From Nitrospirota bacterium (GTDB lineage Bacteria > Nitrospirota > Thermodesulfovibrionia > Thermodesulfovibrionales > UBA6898), in NCBI GenBank assembly GCA_012026685.1, contig VEOY01000058.1:1-43406 (forward strand): a DNA stretch of 43,406 nt, written 5' to 3'. The position numbers and the translations under genes were made by a program. Below the pieces are notes generated by a model. It was not told the DNA's origin and made no database searches. It saw only the letters and a list, made by a program, of their open reading frames with translations. Positions 33,209 through 41,478 of the stretch are shown here, in pieces; within the stretch, counting starts at the first letter, position 1, and each line of letters opens with the position of its first letter.

Positions 33209-35171
33209 GAGATTCTACGTTACAACACCCATATACTATGTAAATGATATCCCCCACATAGGGCACGCATATACAACGATAGCCGCCGATGTCCTTGCCC
33301 GCTATCACCGGCTGCTCGGACAGGACGTTTTTTTCCTGACGGGCACGGACGAGCATGGCCAGAAGGTGGAAAAGGCTGCTCTGGGAAAGGGCCGCTCACC
33401 CAAAGAGCATGCCGACCTGCTCGTTGAAAATTTCAAGGCGATCTGGAAACGGCTGGATATATCGAACGATGCCTTTATCCGGACAACTGACCCGAACCAT
33501 ATAAAGACTGTGCAGGGGCTCCTCCAGATGCTCTGGGACCGGGGAGAAATTGAAAAGCGCTCTTATGCGGGCTGGTATTGCACGCCTGATGAGCGGTTCT
33601 GGACAGAAAAAGACCTGGTGAACGGAAACTGCCCTGACTGCGGACGGCCCGTCGAGCAGATCCGGGAAGAGAACTATTTCTTTCTCATGTCAAAATATCA
33701 GGACCGCCTTATCGCATACATCGAACAACATCCTGCATATATCCTGCCGGAGACCAGGAAGAATGAAGTGCTCGGGTTCCTCAGGATCAATGTTCTCGGC
33801 GACCTCTGCATCTCGAGGCCGAAACAGCGTCTTGCATGGGGCATACCCCTGCCGTTTGACGACGCCTTTGTCACGTATGTATGGTTCGACGCGCTGGTGA
33901 ATTATTTCTCGGCAACGCGCTATCTTGCTCCCGGTGCAGAACTGGCCGGAGAAGGGAATTTTTGGTGGCCTGCCCAGCACCACCTCGTGGGCAAGGATAT
34001 CCTCACCACCCACGCAGTCTACTGGTCTACGATGCTTATGGCACTGAACATGCCGCTCCCGGAGAATATCTTTGCCCATGGCTGGTGGACGATCGAGGGC
34101 CAGAAGATGTCAAAGTCAGTGGGGAATGTGGTAGACCCTCACGCAATGGCGGACAGATACGGCGCAGACGCCTTCCGCTATTTCCTGCTCCGTGAAGTCC
34201 CCTTCGGCCTTGACGGCGATTATTCCGAACAGGCTCTTGTGAACCGCATCAACACTGACCTTGCAAATGATCTGGGCAACCTCCTGAGCAGGTTCATGAC
34301 CATGGCGGAGAAGTACTTCGCGGGCTCCATTGAGAAGCCGGCGCCGTATGGCCGCGCAGACAATACCTTTGGCCGTCAGTGCGTCAATGCCTTTGCATCA
34401 GCGCACCATAAGGATCTGTGGTCTCGCCTGCAGTTCAACATCATCCTTGACCATATCTGGGAAATGGTGCGTGCCGCAAACAACCATATAGCACAGACCG
34501 AACCATGGAAGCTTGCCAGGAGCGAACCCGACCGGCTCAGGGATGTCATGTTCGACCTCTGGAATACGCTGAGACTGACTGCGCTGTCCCTTTATCCCTT
34601 TGTTCCCGGGACCGCAGAGAAAATATGGAAGCAGCTGGGCCTCAGATCTCTGACAGAGGAAACCGCAGAGAGCATCAAAGGGGCAGAGGACTTTCCCCAG
34701 GGGGTCTTTGATATAGAATGGCTCCCCGGCTACGCCATAAAAACATGGAAGAGTGAACAGCTTTTCCCGAGAATCGAAAAAGAAAAAAAGATGACCGGAG
34801 AGATAAAATCAGAAGCCTCTGTTCAGGGGGAACGGAAAGAAGATACGAATCTCATTGCCATCCAGGATTTTGCAAAGGCGGAGCTCAGGATCGGCAAGGT
34901 CGTCAGCGCAGAACGGGTGAAGAAGTCCGACAAACTGCTCTGCCTTCAGGTCGACACCGGCGGCATGCGGCAGATCGTAGCGGGAATAGGCAGGACATAT
35001 GCTCCTGAAGACCTGATCGGTCGAAAGATCGTTGTCGTTACGAACCTCCAGCCTGCGAAACTCATGGGGGTCGAATCGCAGGGCATGCTGCTTGCCGCAA
35101 CGGGAGCTGACGGGGTGCCGGTAATCCTTATACCTGAAAAGGACGTTACGGAAGGCTCAAAGATAAAGTAG
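33201..35171 (+). CDS. metG: Methionyl-tRNA synthetase with C-terminal tRNA-binding domain
   Basis: This cytosolic enzyme charges tRNA-Met. At 656 residues it includes the class I core and a C-terminal Trbp111/EMAP-like domain (about residues 555-656, FAKAELRIGKVVSAERV...) that aids dimerisation and tRNA capture. The signatures are HIGHAYTT (residues 20-27) and KMSKSVGN near residue 303. A Cys-containing knuckle region (WYCTPDE...NCPDCG) sits in the connective domain. I use the ATG at 33201, which overlaps ricT by 8 nt and begins with the family's MNKRFYVTTPIYYVND. The longer frame inside ricT is spurious. It ends 6 bp before the end of convergent gspJ. Confidence 0.97.
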   Translation: MNKRFYVTTPIYYVNDIPHIGHAYTTIAADVLARYHRLLGQDVFFLTGTDEHGQKVEKAALGKGRSPKEHADLLVENFKAIWKRLDISNDAFIRTTDPNHIKTVQGLLQMLWDRGEIEKRSYAGWYCTPDERFWTEKDLVNGNCPDCGRPVEQIREENYFFLMSKYQDRLIAYIEQHPAYILPETRKNEVLGFLRINVLGDLCISRPKQRLAWGIPLPFDDAFVTYVWFDALVNYFSATRYLAPGAELAGEGNFWWPAQHHLVGKDILTTHAVYWSTMLMALNMPLPENIFAHGWWTIEGQKMSKSVGNVVDPHAMADRYGADAFRYFLLREVPFGLDGDYSEQALVNRINTDLANDLGNLLSRFMTMAEKYFAGSIEKPAPYGRADNTFGRQCVNAFASAHHKDLWSRLQFNIILDHIWEMVRAANNHIAQTEPWKLARSEPDRLRDVMFDLWNTLRLTALSLYPFVPGTAEKIWKQLGLRSLTEETAESIKGAEDFPQGVFDIEWLPGYAIKTWKSEQLFPRIEKEKKMTGEIKSEASVQGERKEDTNLIAIQDFAKAELRIGKVVSAERVKKSDKLLCLQVDTGGMRQIVAGIGRTYAPEDLIGRKIVVVTNLQPAKLMGVESQGMLLAATGADGVPVILIPEKDVTEGSKIK

Positions 35172-35177
35172 CAGAAG

Positions 35178-35816
35178 CTATCCTTCCGTTTTTCTCTGTG
35201 CTGTAAAGCGTACGATCATCTCAGGAAATTCGATCTTTTTCCCGTCCTTTTCGATGGTCATCAGCACCTTCACCGCCGCCGGGAGCATTTCTTTGTCCTC
35301 AGGGTCCCATTCGGATACCCAGCTTCCCTGCTTCTCGCCCTCGGAGAAATCGAGATATTCGAACGCTATCTTCTTTATATCAGGGTCAAGCAGATATACT
35401 TTCCCACCGCTGTCATCGAAAACGTCCTTAAGAAAGTAGACCTTTTCCCGTATCTTGAGGCCTTCCTTATCCGTGAAGATCGAGATCCACTTGAGCCCTC
35501 CCCGGTCCTCTGGGCCCTGGCCGCGGTCATCCACACTTGAGGTCACAAAGCCGGCACGGTCAGACTTCCCTTCAAAGAAGAGCTTCTGCTCGTCGACCGT
35601 ATTGAGATAAAAGGGATAGGCTCCTCTCAGGAGCCATGCGATCCTGTCGCTGATGAGACGCACTTTTTGTGTCTGCTCGCTCCGTTCCGTACCCCTGGCC
35701 TCTGATTTGTAGCCGAGGCGCATGGCCGCGAAAAGTATTATAAGGATAACGATCGAAAGCGAGATCGCGATGAGAAGCTCAAGAAGCGTAAAGCCATGCC
35801 TATTCCTGAGGTTCAT
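35178..35816 (-). CDS. gspJ: Type II secretion minor pseudopilin GspJ
   Basis: The 212-residue protein has a prepilin start RNRHG|FTLLELLIAISLSIVILIILF with Glu at +5 and a long, mostly beta-strand globular domain, matching GspJ in size and position. GspJ forms the pseudopilus tip with GspI and GspK. The reading frame overlaps gspI by 17 nt. It is the last gene of the F-G-H-I-J run and meets metG tail to tail. No gspK follows, although K normally completes the tip, so K must lie elsewhere or be absent. Confidence 0.87.
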   Translation of the reverse strand: MNLRNRHGFTLLELLIAISLSIVILIILFAAMRLGYKSEARGTERSEQTQKVRLISDRIAWLLRGAYPFYLNTVDEQKLFFEGKSDRAGFVTSSVDDRGQGPEDRGGLKWISIFTDKEGLKIREKVYFLKDVFDDSGGKVYLLDPDIKKIAFEYLDFSEGEKQGSWVSEWDPEDKEMLPAAVKVLMTIEKDGKKIEFPEMIVRFTAQRKTEG

Positions 35817-36198
35817 ACATGCTCCGCAGACCCCTGATTTTCAGGCTGCCCGACGGGGGCCAGGTAACCGTGACCGTTATCTGGTAAAGCTTTGTCTTCC
35901 CGTCTTCAGAAGCCGACTGCACGGCGACGTCTCTGACGACTTTATACGGCCCGGCATCCTTTGACGCCGCAGCTTCCGAGAGGTCCGGAAGGGCATAGGC
36001 TTCGTCCATCATGGATCTGGCGCACAGGACCGCGCTGGTATAGTCGTCCGCCTTTTTTACGGAACGCAGGGCAAGGGAGTAGAGTTGGAATACCGCCACC
36101 ACGGAGATCGACATGATCGCGAGAGCGACCATCACCTCCATCAGGCTAAAGCCGTTTGATCGCAGACGTGCCGAGGACCTCATCCACCTCGATAACAT
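35800..36198 (-). CDS. gspI: Type II secretion minor pseudopilin GspI
   Basis: At about 132 residues this small pseudopilin has LRSNG|FSLMEVMVALAIMSISVVAVFQL, with the FSLxEVMVALAI pattern characteristic of GspI. It would cap the pseudopilus together with GspJ. The open frame starts at 36216, but an ATG at 36198 preceded by AAAGGGA eight nt upstream is the better start. Another ATG at 36183 after GAGGTGG is possible. It overlaps gspH by 53 nt and gspJ by 17 nt, so translation is coupled along the operon. Confidence 0.86.
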   Translation of the reverse strand: MLSRWMRSSARLRSNGFSLMEVMVALAIMSISVVAVFQLYSLALRSVKKADDYTSAVLCARSMMDEAYALPDLSEAAASKDAGPYKVVRDVAVQSASEDGKTKLYQITVTVTWPPSGSLKIRGLRSMYEPQE

Positions 36199-36589
36199 AT
36201 TTCGTTCCCTTTTCATTTTTAATCTCTATGATACCGCCCGAGCTGTTGCCCTTCGGGTAAAAGAAGAGGTCCTTGCCTGAAAGGGGAAATTTTTTCGGAA
36301 CAGCGTGCATCTCGGAGGTCCTGTCCTTTCCATAGTCCAGCCAATAGCGGTTCCCCTCTTCGTCGATCTTCAGGGCCACATCCTGCCGTTCAAGGATCGC
36401 GACCTCCCTGGCATGTCGTGCCGTAAGATATATCTTCCGCGCTTCCTCTCTGAACACCGAGCTGTCCCTCATCCGGCCGGCAGAAACTGCCACAATGGCA
36501 GTTGTCAGGCCGATAATGAGAAGGACAACGAGAAGTTCGAGGAGCGTTACCCCTTTGCTATTCCCAGCTGTTGACGTCTTTGTTCTCAC
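36146..36589 (-). CDS. gspH: Type II secretion pseudopilin GspH
   Basis: This 147-residue prepilin-like protein has STAGNSKG|VTLLELLVVLLIIGLTTAI with Gly -1 and Glu +5. It continues with GspH-type features, including an (A/R)HAREVAILERQDVAL strand and a final IEVDEVLGTSAI. Val at +1 is less common than Phe. GspH is a minor pseudopilin near the tip. Its start lies inside the 3' end of gspG (32-nt overlap). Confidence 0.85.
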   Translation of the reverse strand: MRTKTSTAGNSKGVTLLELLVVLLIIGLTTAIVAVSAGRMRDSSVFREEARKIYLTARHAREVAILERQDVALKIDEEGNRYWLDYGKDRTSEMHAVPKKFPLSGKDLFFYPKGNSSGGIIEIKNEKGTKYVIEVDEVLGTSAIKRL

Positions 36590-36992
36590 CTTCTCCGCCA
36601 GCAGCCCCGTCTAAGCCGTAGGAGAACAGGTCATAGTCTCCGTGAGTCCCCGGGGACTGGTACTGATACGGCTTGCCCCATGGGTCGTTCGGCAAGGCCT
36701 TCTTCAGATACGGACCATCCCACCCTTGTGCACCGGAGTTCGTTACCAGCGCGTTTAAACCCTCGGACGTAGAAGGGTATTTGCCGATATCAAGACGATA
36801 GCTGTCGAGCGCCTGGCCGAGCATCTCGATCTGGGTCCGCGCAGCCGACTGTTTCCCCTTGCCGACCTTGCCGAATATCTGAGGCCCGACAAGGGCGGCA
36901 AGCATGCCAAGGATCACCATGACCACGAGAAGTTCGATAAGCGTAAACCCTTTGCGGTTCCTGAGACGGCCCTCTATTCTCTTATATCCCAT
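36558..36992 (-). CDS. gspG: Type II secretion major pseudopilin GspG
   Basis: GspG polymerises into the periplasmic pseudopilus that pushes substrates through the secretin. The 144-residue length and RNRKG|FTLIELLVVMVILGMLAALVGPQ are characteristic. So are the downstream GspG landmarks: ALDSYRLDIGKYPSTSEGLNAL, GPYLKKALPNDPWGKPYQY and a C-terminal Asp-rich loop (DYDLFSYGLDG) that binds calcium in known GspG. The ATG is preceded by AAGGAGGATAT, the strongest ribosome site in this cluster, as suits the major subunit. gspF lies upstream after a 42-bp gap. Confidence 0.96.
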   Translation of the reverse strand: MGYKRIEGRLRNRKGFTLIELLVVMVILGMLAALVGPQIFGKVGKGKQSAARTQIEMLGQALDSYRLDIGKYPSTSEGLNALVTNSGAQGWDGPYLKKALPNDPWGKPYQYQSPGTHGDYDLFSYGLDGAAGGEGENKDVNSWE

Positions 36993-37034
36993 ATATCCTC
37001 CTTTGTCGTACTCAATTAGATATGCACACTTGCA

Positions 37035-38228
37035 TCAGATAGGTATCTCGTTGATGCTGAAAATGCCCATCAGCATGGAGATAACGATCAGGCCGACGAC
37101 CAGACCCATGAGCAGGATAAGCACCGGCTCAAAGAGGCTCACGAACCGCTTGATCAGGTTCCGGGTATCGGTCTCGAACCGGTCCGCGATGAGGAGGAAC
37201 GTCTCCTCAAGTTTTCCCGCTTCCTCCCCGACGGTCACCATCTGGTTGAAGATCGGAGGGAACACGCCGCTCTCACGCAGGGGAACCGATATACCCTTTC
37301 CCTTGCTCACCCCTTCTTCCAGCACGCTCAGCTTCTGCGCGATGACGTCATTGTCTATGACATCCCTCGATACCCGTATGGCCTCGAGAATTGGGACGCC
37401 GCTCTGAAGAAGCGTACCGAACGTGCGGGAGAACCGTGCAATGATGAACTTCATGCTCAGTTTCTTCAGCACCGGCACCTTCAGCTTCAGGTTATCCAGA
37501 TAGTTCTTGCCTTCTGCTGTCCTCAGATATCCCCTGAGCAGCACTGCCAGACCGATAATACCCCCGAGGAAAGCCCACCAATAGGAGGCAAAGATGTCGC
37601 TCACTTTTATCAGGATCAGAGTCGGCAGAGGAAGCGTCTGTCCCATGTCAGAGAAGATCTTCGAAAAGTTCGGGATAACATACAGCATGAGGACGGTTAC
37701 GGCAAGACCGCCAACGACCGTCAGGAGGATCGGATAAATAAGCGCGGAGATGATTTCCTTTTTGAACGTCAACGTAGTTTCGAGGAACACGACCAGCCTC
37801 TTGATTACTACCTCGAGGATACCTCCCGCCTCCCCGGCCCGTATCATATTAATGTATAACCGGGGGAAGATCTTGTGTTTTCCCATGGCGTTTGAAAGCG
37901 TATTGCCCTTCTGGATATCGATATAGACTTCCTTGATGATAGCCCGCAATGCCTTCTTCTCCGCATGCTCTGAAAGGACGAAGAGAGCACGGTCAATGGG
38001 AAGGCCGGAGTCAAGCAGATTGCCGAGTTCCTGGGTAAAGATCAGGATGTCCTCGCTTGATATTCTCTGGAAAAAAGAGCTCTCCCTCGCTTCGCTGGTC
38101 CTGATGCTGAGAGGCACCAGACCCATGCCCCTGAGGGTTGACTTGAGGGTATCCTCGTCAGCAGAAGAGATCGTTTCCTTAACTTTTTTGCCGGAAGTAT
38201 CAATGGCCTCGTAGGTGTAAAGCGGCAT
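37035..38228 (-). CDS. gspF: Type II secretion inner-membrane platform protein GspF
   Basis: At 397 residues this is a full-length GspF/PilC-type platform protein with two T2SSF domains (about 65-190 and 265-390) and three transmembrane helices. Key segments are MPLYTYEAIDTSGKKVKETI, FTQELGNLLDSGLPIDRAL and the matching second-domain stretch FSRTFGTLLQSGVPILEAI. It links the GspE ATPase to the pseudopilus. The following gspGHIJ genes argue for type II secretion, not the type IV pilus PilC. The start has TTGACG-N18-TAAGAT ending 6 nt before the ATG and no Shine-Dalgarno. No gspE, gspD or gspC is in the window. Confidence 0.93.
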   Translation of the reverse strand: MPLYTYEAIDTSGKKVKETISSADEDTLKSTLRGMGLVPLSIRTSEARESSFFQRISSEDILIFTQELGNLLDSGLPIDRALFVLSEHAEKKALRAIIKEVYIDIQKGNTLSNAMGKHKIFPRLYINMIRAGEAGGILEVVIKRLVVFLETTLTFKKEIISALIYPILLTVVGGLAVTVLMLYVIPNFSKIFSDMGQTLPLPTLILIKVSDIFASYWWAFLGGIIGLAVLLRGYLRTAEGKNYLDNLKLKVPVLKKLSMKFIIARFSRTFGTLLQSGVPILEAIRVSRDVIDNDVIAQKLSVLEEGVSKGKGISVPLRESGVFPPIFNQMVTVGEEAGKLEETFLLIADRFETDTRNLIKRFVSLFEPVLILLMGLVVGLIVISMLMGIFSINEIPI

Positions 38229-38234
38229 AGTGCT

Positions 38235-38264
38235 ATCTTATCACGCAGGAGAAAATACCGTCAA
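38235..38264 (-). promoter_or_regulatory. Promoter abutting gspF
   Basis: The minus strand reads TTGACG (38264-38259), an 18-nt spacer, then TAAGAT (38240-38235). The gspF ATG follows after only 6 nt, so the transcript would begin at or next to the start codon. This is the best promoter among the candidate leaderless genes in the window. Confidence 0.6.
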
Positions 38265-38278
38265 ACAAGGTTTCTTGC

Positions 38279-38433
38279 AGGACGATATTGGACTGTCCTG
38301 ATGTCAGGAATGACAGATCTGACGAACGCAGAGTGCATCGAACATACGGAGATCCCAGCCAAGAGAAAGGGTTCTCCGTATCAAACAATCAGGCGGAGCC
38401 AGGTTCGCTCCAGGCGAAGTCGCTCCGCCTGAT
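38279..38433. repeat. Cluster of inverted repeats between gspF and the corrinoid operon
   Basis: Four inverted repeats lie in 155 bp. AGGAC/GTCCT brackets 38279-38299. CCTGA-TG-TCAGG lies at 38297-38308. ATACGGAGA/TCTCCGTAT pairs over 9 bp (38344-38352 with 38373-38381). ATCAGGCGGAGC/GCTCCGCCTGAT pairs over 12 bp (38388-38399 with 38422-38433), with an inner TTCGC/GCGAA stem. The last may end the leftward corrinoid operon, but it lacks a T-run. No open frame of note is present. Confidence 0.6.
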
Positions 38434-38447
38434 GCAAGATGTGAACT

Positions 38448-38636
38448 TCAGGAAACCTTACGGATCTCGGAACGCTTGATTTTTACATGGGAGCCGGATT
38501 CAAGCACCGCCCTCACCGTGGTCGCGGAGTGATACTCCTTTTCCATGCATTCGAGCTGCATCCCCTTTTCAAGCTTCACCTCATTACCGTCAACGGTTGT
38601 TGCTGTCCTGGTCTCCCCGATGTACGTTATCTTCAT
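38448..38636 (-). CDS. Small hypothetical protein (62 aa)
   Basis: I choose the ATG at 38636 because AAGGAGGAAAAG stands directly before it; the open frame reaches back to 38660. The 62-residue product (MKITYIGETRTATTVDGNEV..., ending KIKRSEIRKVS) is a mix of charged residues and short beta-like stretches, suggesting a small barrel or SH3-like fold. It has no signal, membrane helix or metal motif. I do not recognise a family. It lies 53 bp after the ferredoxin-ASKHA gene on the same strand and is probably the last gene of that operon. Confidence 0.65.
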   Translation of the reverse strand: MKITYIGETRTATTVDGNEVKLEKGMQLECMEKEYHSATTVRAVLESGSHVKIKRSEIRKVS

Positions 38637-38689
38637 CTTTTCCTCCTTCTCATCGGGCACATGTGTCTGTGTCCCGTGTTGTTCCGTTA

Positions 38690-40645
38690 TTAGCTGACCG
38701 TCTGTGTCTCCTTCGGCAGTATCCCTTCAAGATGGGGGAATTCATCAAACATATGAGGGAACTGCATCGCCTCACCGAATCGGTCGTTGAAATCCTCCTC
38801 AAGGGCGAGTTCCACATACTCAACTTCCCGGGCAATGACGTTGGCCTCTTTACGCTCATCGGTACTGAGCAGGGCGATGCGGGCACCATCTCCCGCAGCA
38901 TTCCCGATGTATTCGACCTTTTTCAGATCGCAGTCAGGGAACATGCCGATCACCATGGCCGCCACCTTATCGATATGGCTTCCAAAGGCACCGGCAATAG
39001 CAAGACGATCGAACTTCTTGATCCCAAGCTTGCGAAGCATGATCAGGCATCCGGAATAAAGGGCTCCTTTGGCCAGCTGGATGGCACGTACATCCTTCTG
39101 GTTGACCACAATGTCAGCATCTATGGCCGTTTCATGCTTCCAGGCAAGCACATATTCGCTGAGACCCTTGTCGTTTTTCCGTATCCTTTTCGATGTGAGG
39201 TCATGGTTGATCTGGCCGTTCTTCTTCAGGATTCGGGCCCTGAACATCTCGGCGATGACATCGATTATAGCTGACCCGCAAATGCCCTTGGCCTGCATAT
39301 TGGTCTCACCATCGCTCCATCGGTTGCTGCCGATGACTTTATAGGCAGGCTCCAGTGTCTCGGGATCGATCTTGACACGCTCAATAGCTCCGGGCGCTGC
39401 CCGCATGCCGAATTCGATCTGCGCACCTTCAAGTGCGGGGCCTGTTGCGCAGGAACAGGAAATGAGCTTGTCCCTATTGCCCAGAACGAGCTCACCGTTG
39501 GTCCCGATGTCGATAAGAAGTGTCATTTCCTTTCTCTTATGCGGCTTGTCTGCGATAAGACAGCCGACGTTGTCCGCGCCGACAAAGCCTGCTTCAATAG
39601 GCAGGACATGGATATTGCCGGCAGGCAGTATGTGGATGCCGAAGCGCTCTGCCTTTATGTCCACTGAATGGTGCAATGCCGGGGTAAAGGGCGCAACACC
39701 CATGTATTCGGGGTTGATGCCGAGGAGAATATGGTGCATTGCCGTGTTGCAGACTAGGGTCATTTCACTGATGTCATCTGTCGAGAGCCCGGCCTTATGC
39801 GTTGCCTGTTTCGCGATCGTGTTAAGCCCCTCGATTATCGTGTCCTGAAGCTCTTTCAACCCTGTCTCTTCATTAAACATGCAATAGGAGATTCTGGACA
39901 TAACGTCTTCGCCGTATCGCACCTGGGGGTTCATCATGGACTCTGTCACAATCACATCACCGGTGGTAAGGTCCGTCAGATATCCGGCAACAGATGTTGT
40001 GCCGATATCAACGGCAAGCCCGATATTCGTCTCGACCTTCCCCGGCTCAATCCGGATGATTTCCGCGTCATTCCAGACGGTGACAGTTATCTTCCAGTCG
40101 CTTTTTCTCAAAATGTCGGGAAGCTTCTGGAGGGCCCGGTAGTCTATGGAAAGCTTCTTCATCTTCGGATTGTTCCCGTATAACACCTTCTCTATTCTCT
40201 CGAAATCGCCGAGCGGATCGTCAAGGTTAGGTTCAGGCAGTTCCACATAATATTTCCGGACTGCGGGCTTCAGCCTGACCTTGATCTTGCCGGCCGCCTT
40301 GCTGCCGACCTGCTTGCCTGTCCGGCTTGCCTCAGGAACAAACACGAGCACGTCTCCATAAATTTTTGTACAGCAGGCAAGACGGACGTGCTCCTCAGCA
40401 TCCTTGCGTTTCAGGACCTTCTTCTCCTTCTCGTCGAGACTGCTGAGATGGTTCATCGAAGAGGTGATGTCTTCCTTCTGGAATTTGCCTTCCATGATTT
40501 TGACCCGGCACTTGCCGCAGACAATCAGCTCACCGCAAACGGCTTCAATGTCGACGCCCAATTTTCTGGAGGCATCGAGGATTGTGGTTCCCTCCGGCAC
40601 CAGACCGCGCCTGCCGGATGGTTGAAAAATAATCGTATGATCCAT
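38690..40645 (-). CDS. Corrinoid-activating ferredoxin-ASKHA protein (RamA/AcsV-like, DUF4445)
   Basis: The 651-residue protein begins with a [2Fe-2S] ferredoxin domain (about 1-100; Cys37, Cys43 and Cys46, plus a later Cys in LACCTKI). A linker and a large C-terminal ASKHA ATPase domain follow (from about 205: GLAVDIGTTSVAGYLTDL, later LLIDIGTNGELVLG and AIAGAFGSH). Proteins of this plan reduce inactive cob(II)alamin in corrinoid methyl-transfer proteins back to cob(I)alamin at the expense of ATP. Its partner is almost certainly the corrinoid protein encoded just upstream. AAGGAGG before the ATG at 40645 gives a clear start. It is unlike the archaeal RamA with 4Fe-4S domains. Confidence 0.92.
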   Translation of the reverse strand: MDHTIIFQPSGRRGLVPEGTTILDASRKLGVDIEAVCGELIVCGKCRVKIMEGKFQKEDITSSMNHLSSLDEKEKKVLKRKDAEEHVRLACCTKIYGDVLVFVPEASRTGKQVGSKAAGKIKVRLKPAVRKYYVELPEPNLDDPLGDFERIEKVLYGNNPKMKKLSIDYRALQKLPDILRKSDWKITVTVWNDAEIIRIEPGKVETNIGLAVDIGTTSVAGYLTDLTTGDVIVTESMMNPQVRYGEDVMSRISYCMFNEETGLKELQDTIIEGLNTIAKQATHKAGLSTDDISEMTLVCNTAMHHILLGINPEYMGVAPFTPALHHSVDIKAERFGIHILPAGNIHVLPIEAGFVGADNVGCLIADKPHKRKEMTLLIDIGTNGELVLGNRDKLISCSCATGPALEGAQIEFGMRAAPGAIERVKIDPETLEPAYKVIGSNRWSDGETNMQAKGICGSAIIDVIAEMFRARILKKNGQINHDLTSKRIRKNDKGLSEYVLAWKHETAIDADIVVNQKDVRAIQLAKGALYSGCLIMLRKLGIKKFDRLAIAGAFGSHIDKVAAMVIGMFPDCDLKKVEYIGNAAGDGARIALLSTDERKEANVIAREVEYVELALEEDFNDRFGEAMQFPHMFDEFPHLEGILPKETQTVS

Positions 40646-40711
40646 ATCGCTTAAATCCTCCTTATTTGAGGAACCGCATCCTCAATCGCATAAAGCTGCA
40701 TAACCATCTCC

Positions 40712-40752
40712 CCCTGTCCCCTGCTCTTTCTCTGCAAAGATAGGGGACAGGG
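40712..40752. repeat. 11-bp inverted repeat in the corrinoid operon
   Basis: CCCTGTCCCCT (40712-40722) and AGGGGACAGGG (40742-40752) are perfect inverted arms around a 19-nt loop that itself holds CTTT/AAAG. It lies in the 123-bp gap between the corrinoid-protein gene and the activator gene. In RNA it would be a strong stem, without a T-run, so processing or a partial stop is more likely than a standard terminator. Confidence 0.6.
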
Positions 40753-40768
40753 ATTGGTCGCCGACATG

Positions 40769-41440
40769 TTATGCCGCTCTTCCTTTTCTGAGTGTCTCGA
40801 GCATCTTCATTGCTTCCTTGAGCGCATTCGGGGCATTATCGGCAGTTATATCCGCCCCATACTCCTCAACCGTCTTCTCCGTAATGGGAGCGCCTCCGAT
40901 CATGATCTTCACCTTCGGGTTCTTCTCCTTGATCATGGGGATGAGTTTTTTGATGCCTACCATTGACGTCGTCATCATGGCCGAGAGCATCACGATATCG
41001 GAATCGGTCTTCAGCTGTTCTTCCACGAACCTCTGAAGAGGAACGTCCCTGCCAAGGTCATGGACCGTCCAGCCCGAGGCCTCAAAGATGGCCTTGATGA
41101 TATTTTTGCCGAGGTCATGCACATCCCCCTGCATAACACCAAGCACGACCTGCCCTCTCGCGCCGCCAGCCTGCAGCTTGATATGAGGCTTCAGCACGTC
41201 AAGCGCTGCGTAGAGAGCCTTTGCGCAGAGCAGTGTCTCGGGGACAAAATATTCATGACTGTCAAACTTCTCGCTGACAACCTCCATGCCTCCTGCAAGA
41301 CCCTCCATGGTGACGGTGTACGCGTCAGCGCCAACAGCTACCGCTTCTTCAGCGATCTGCTTGGCATCGGCGACTTTATAATTGATAATCGCATCCTGTA
41401 ACCTCTTGATCAATTCCTTTTCTTTTTCTTTTGTTGCCAT
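40769..41440 (-). CDS. Corrinoid (B12-binding) methyl-carrier protein, MtaC/MtbC type
   Basis: This 223-residue protein carries a methyl group on cobalt between methyltransferases. The N-terminal helical cap (about 1-90; methionine synthase B12-binding module type) precedes the Rossmann-like cobalamin domain. In that domain GDVHDLGKN holds the axial-ligand His108, and later LSAMMTTSM and IGGAPITEKTVEEYGAD complete the DxHxxG...SxL...GG pattern. The product is cytosolic. AAGGAGGCTAAAAA precedes the ATG. It sits between its methyltransferase (38 bp upstream) and its reductive activator, a complete core for one methyl-transfer cycle. Confidence 0.94.
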   Translation of the reverse strand: MATKEKEKELIKRLQDAIINYKVADAKQIAEEAVAVGADAYTVTMEGLAGGMEVVSEKFDSHEYFVPETLLCAKALYAALDVLKPHIKLQAGGARGQVVLGVMQGDVHDLGKNIIKAIFEASGWTVHDLGRDVPLQRFVEEQLKTDSDIVMLSAMMTTSMVGIKKLIPMIKEKNPKVKIMIGGAPITEKTVEEYGADITADNAPNALKEAMKMLETLRKGRAA

Positions 41441-41478
41441 TTTTTAGCCTCCTTGGTTTTTATGAACTATGTGTTTCG

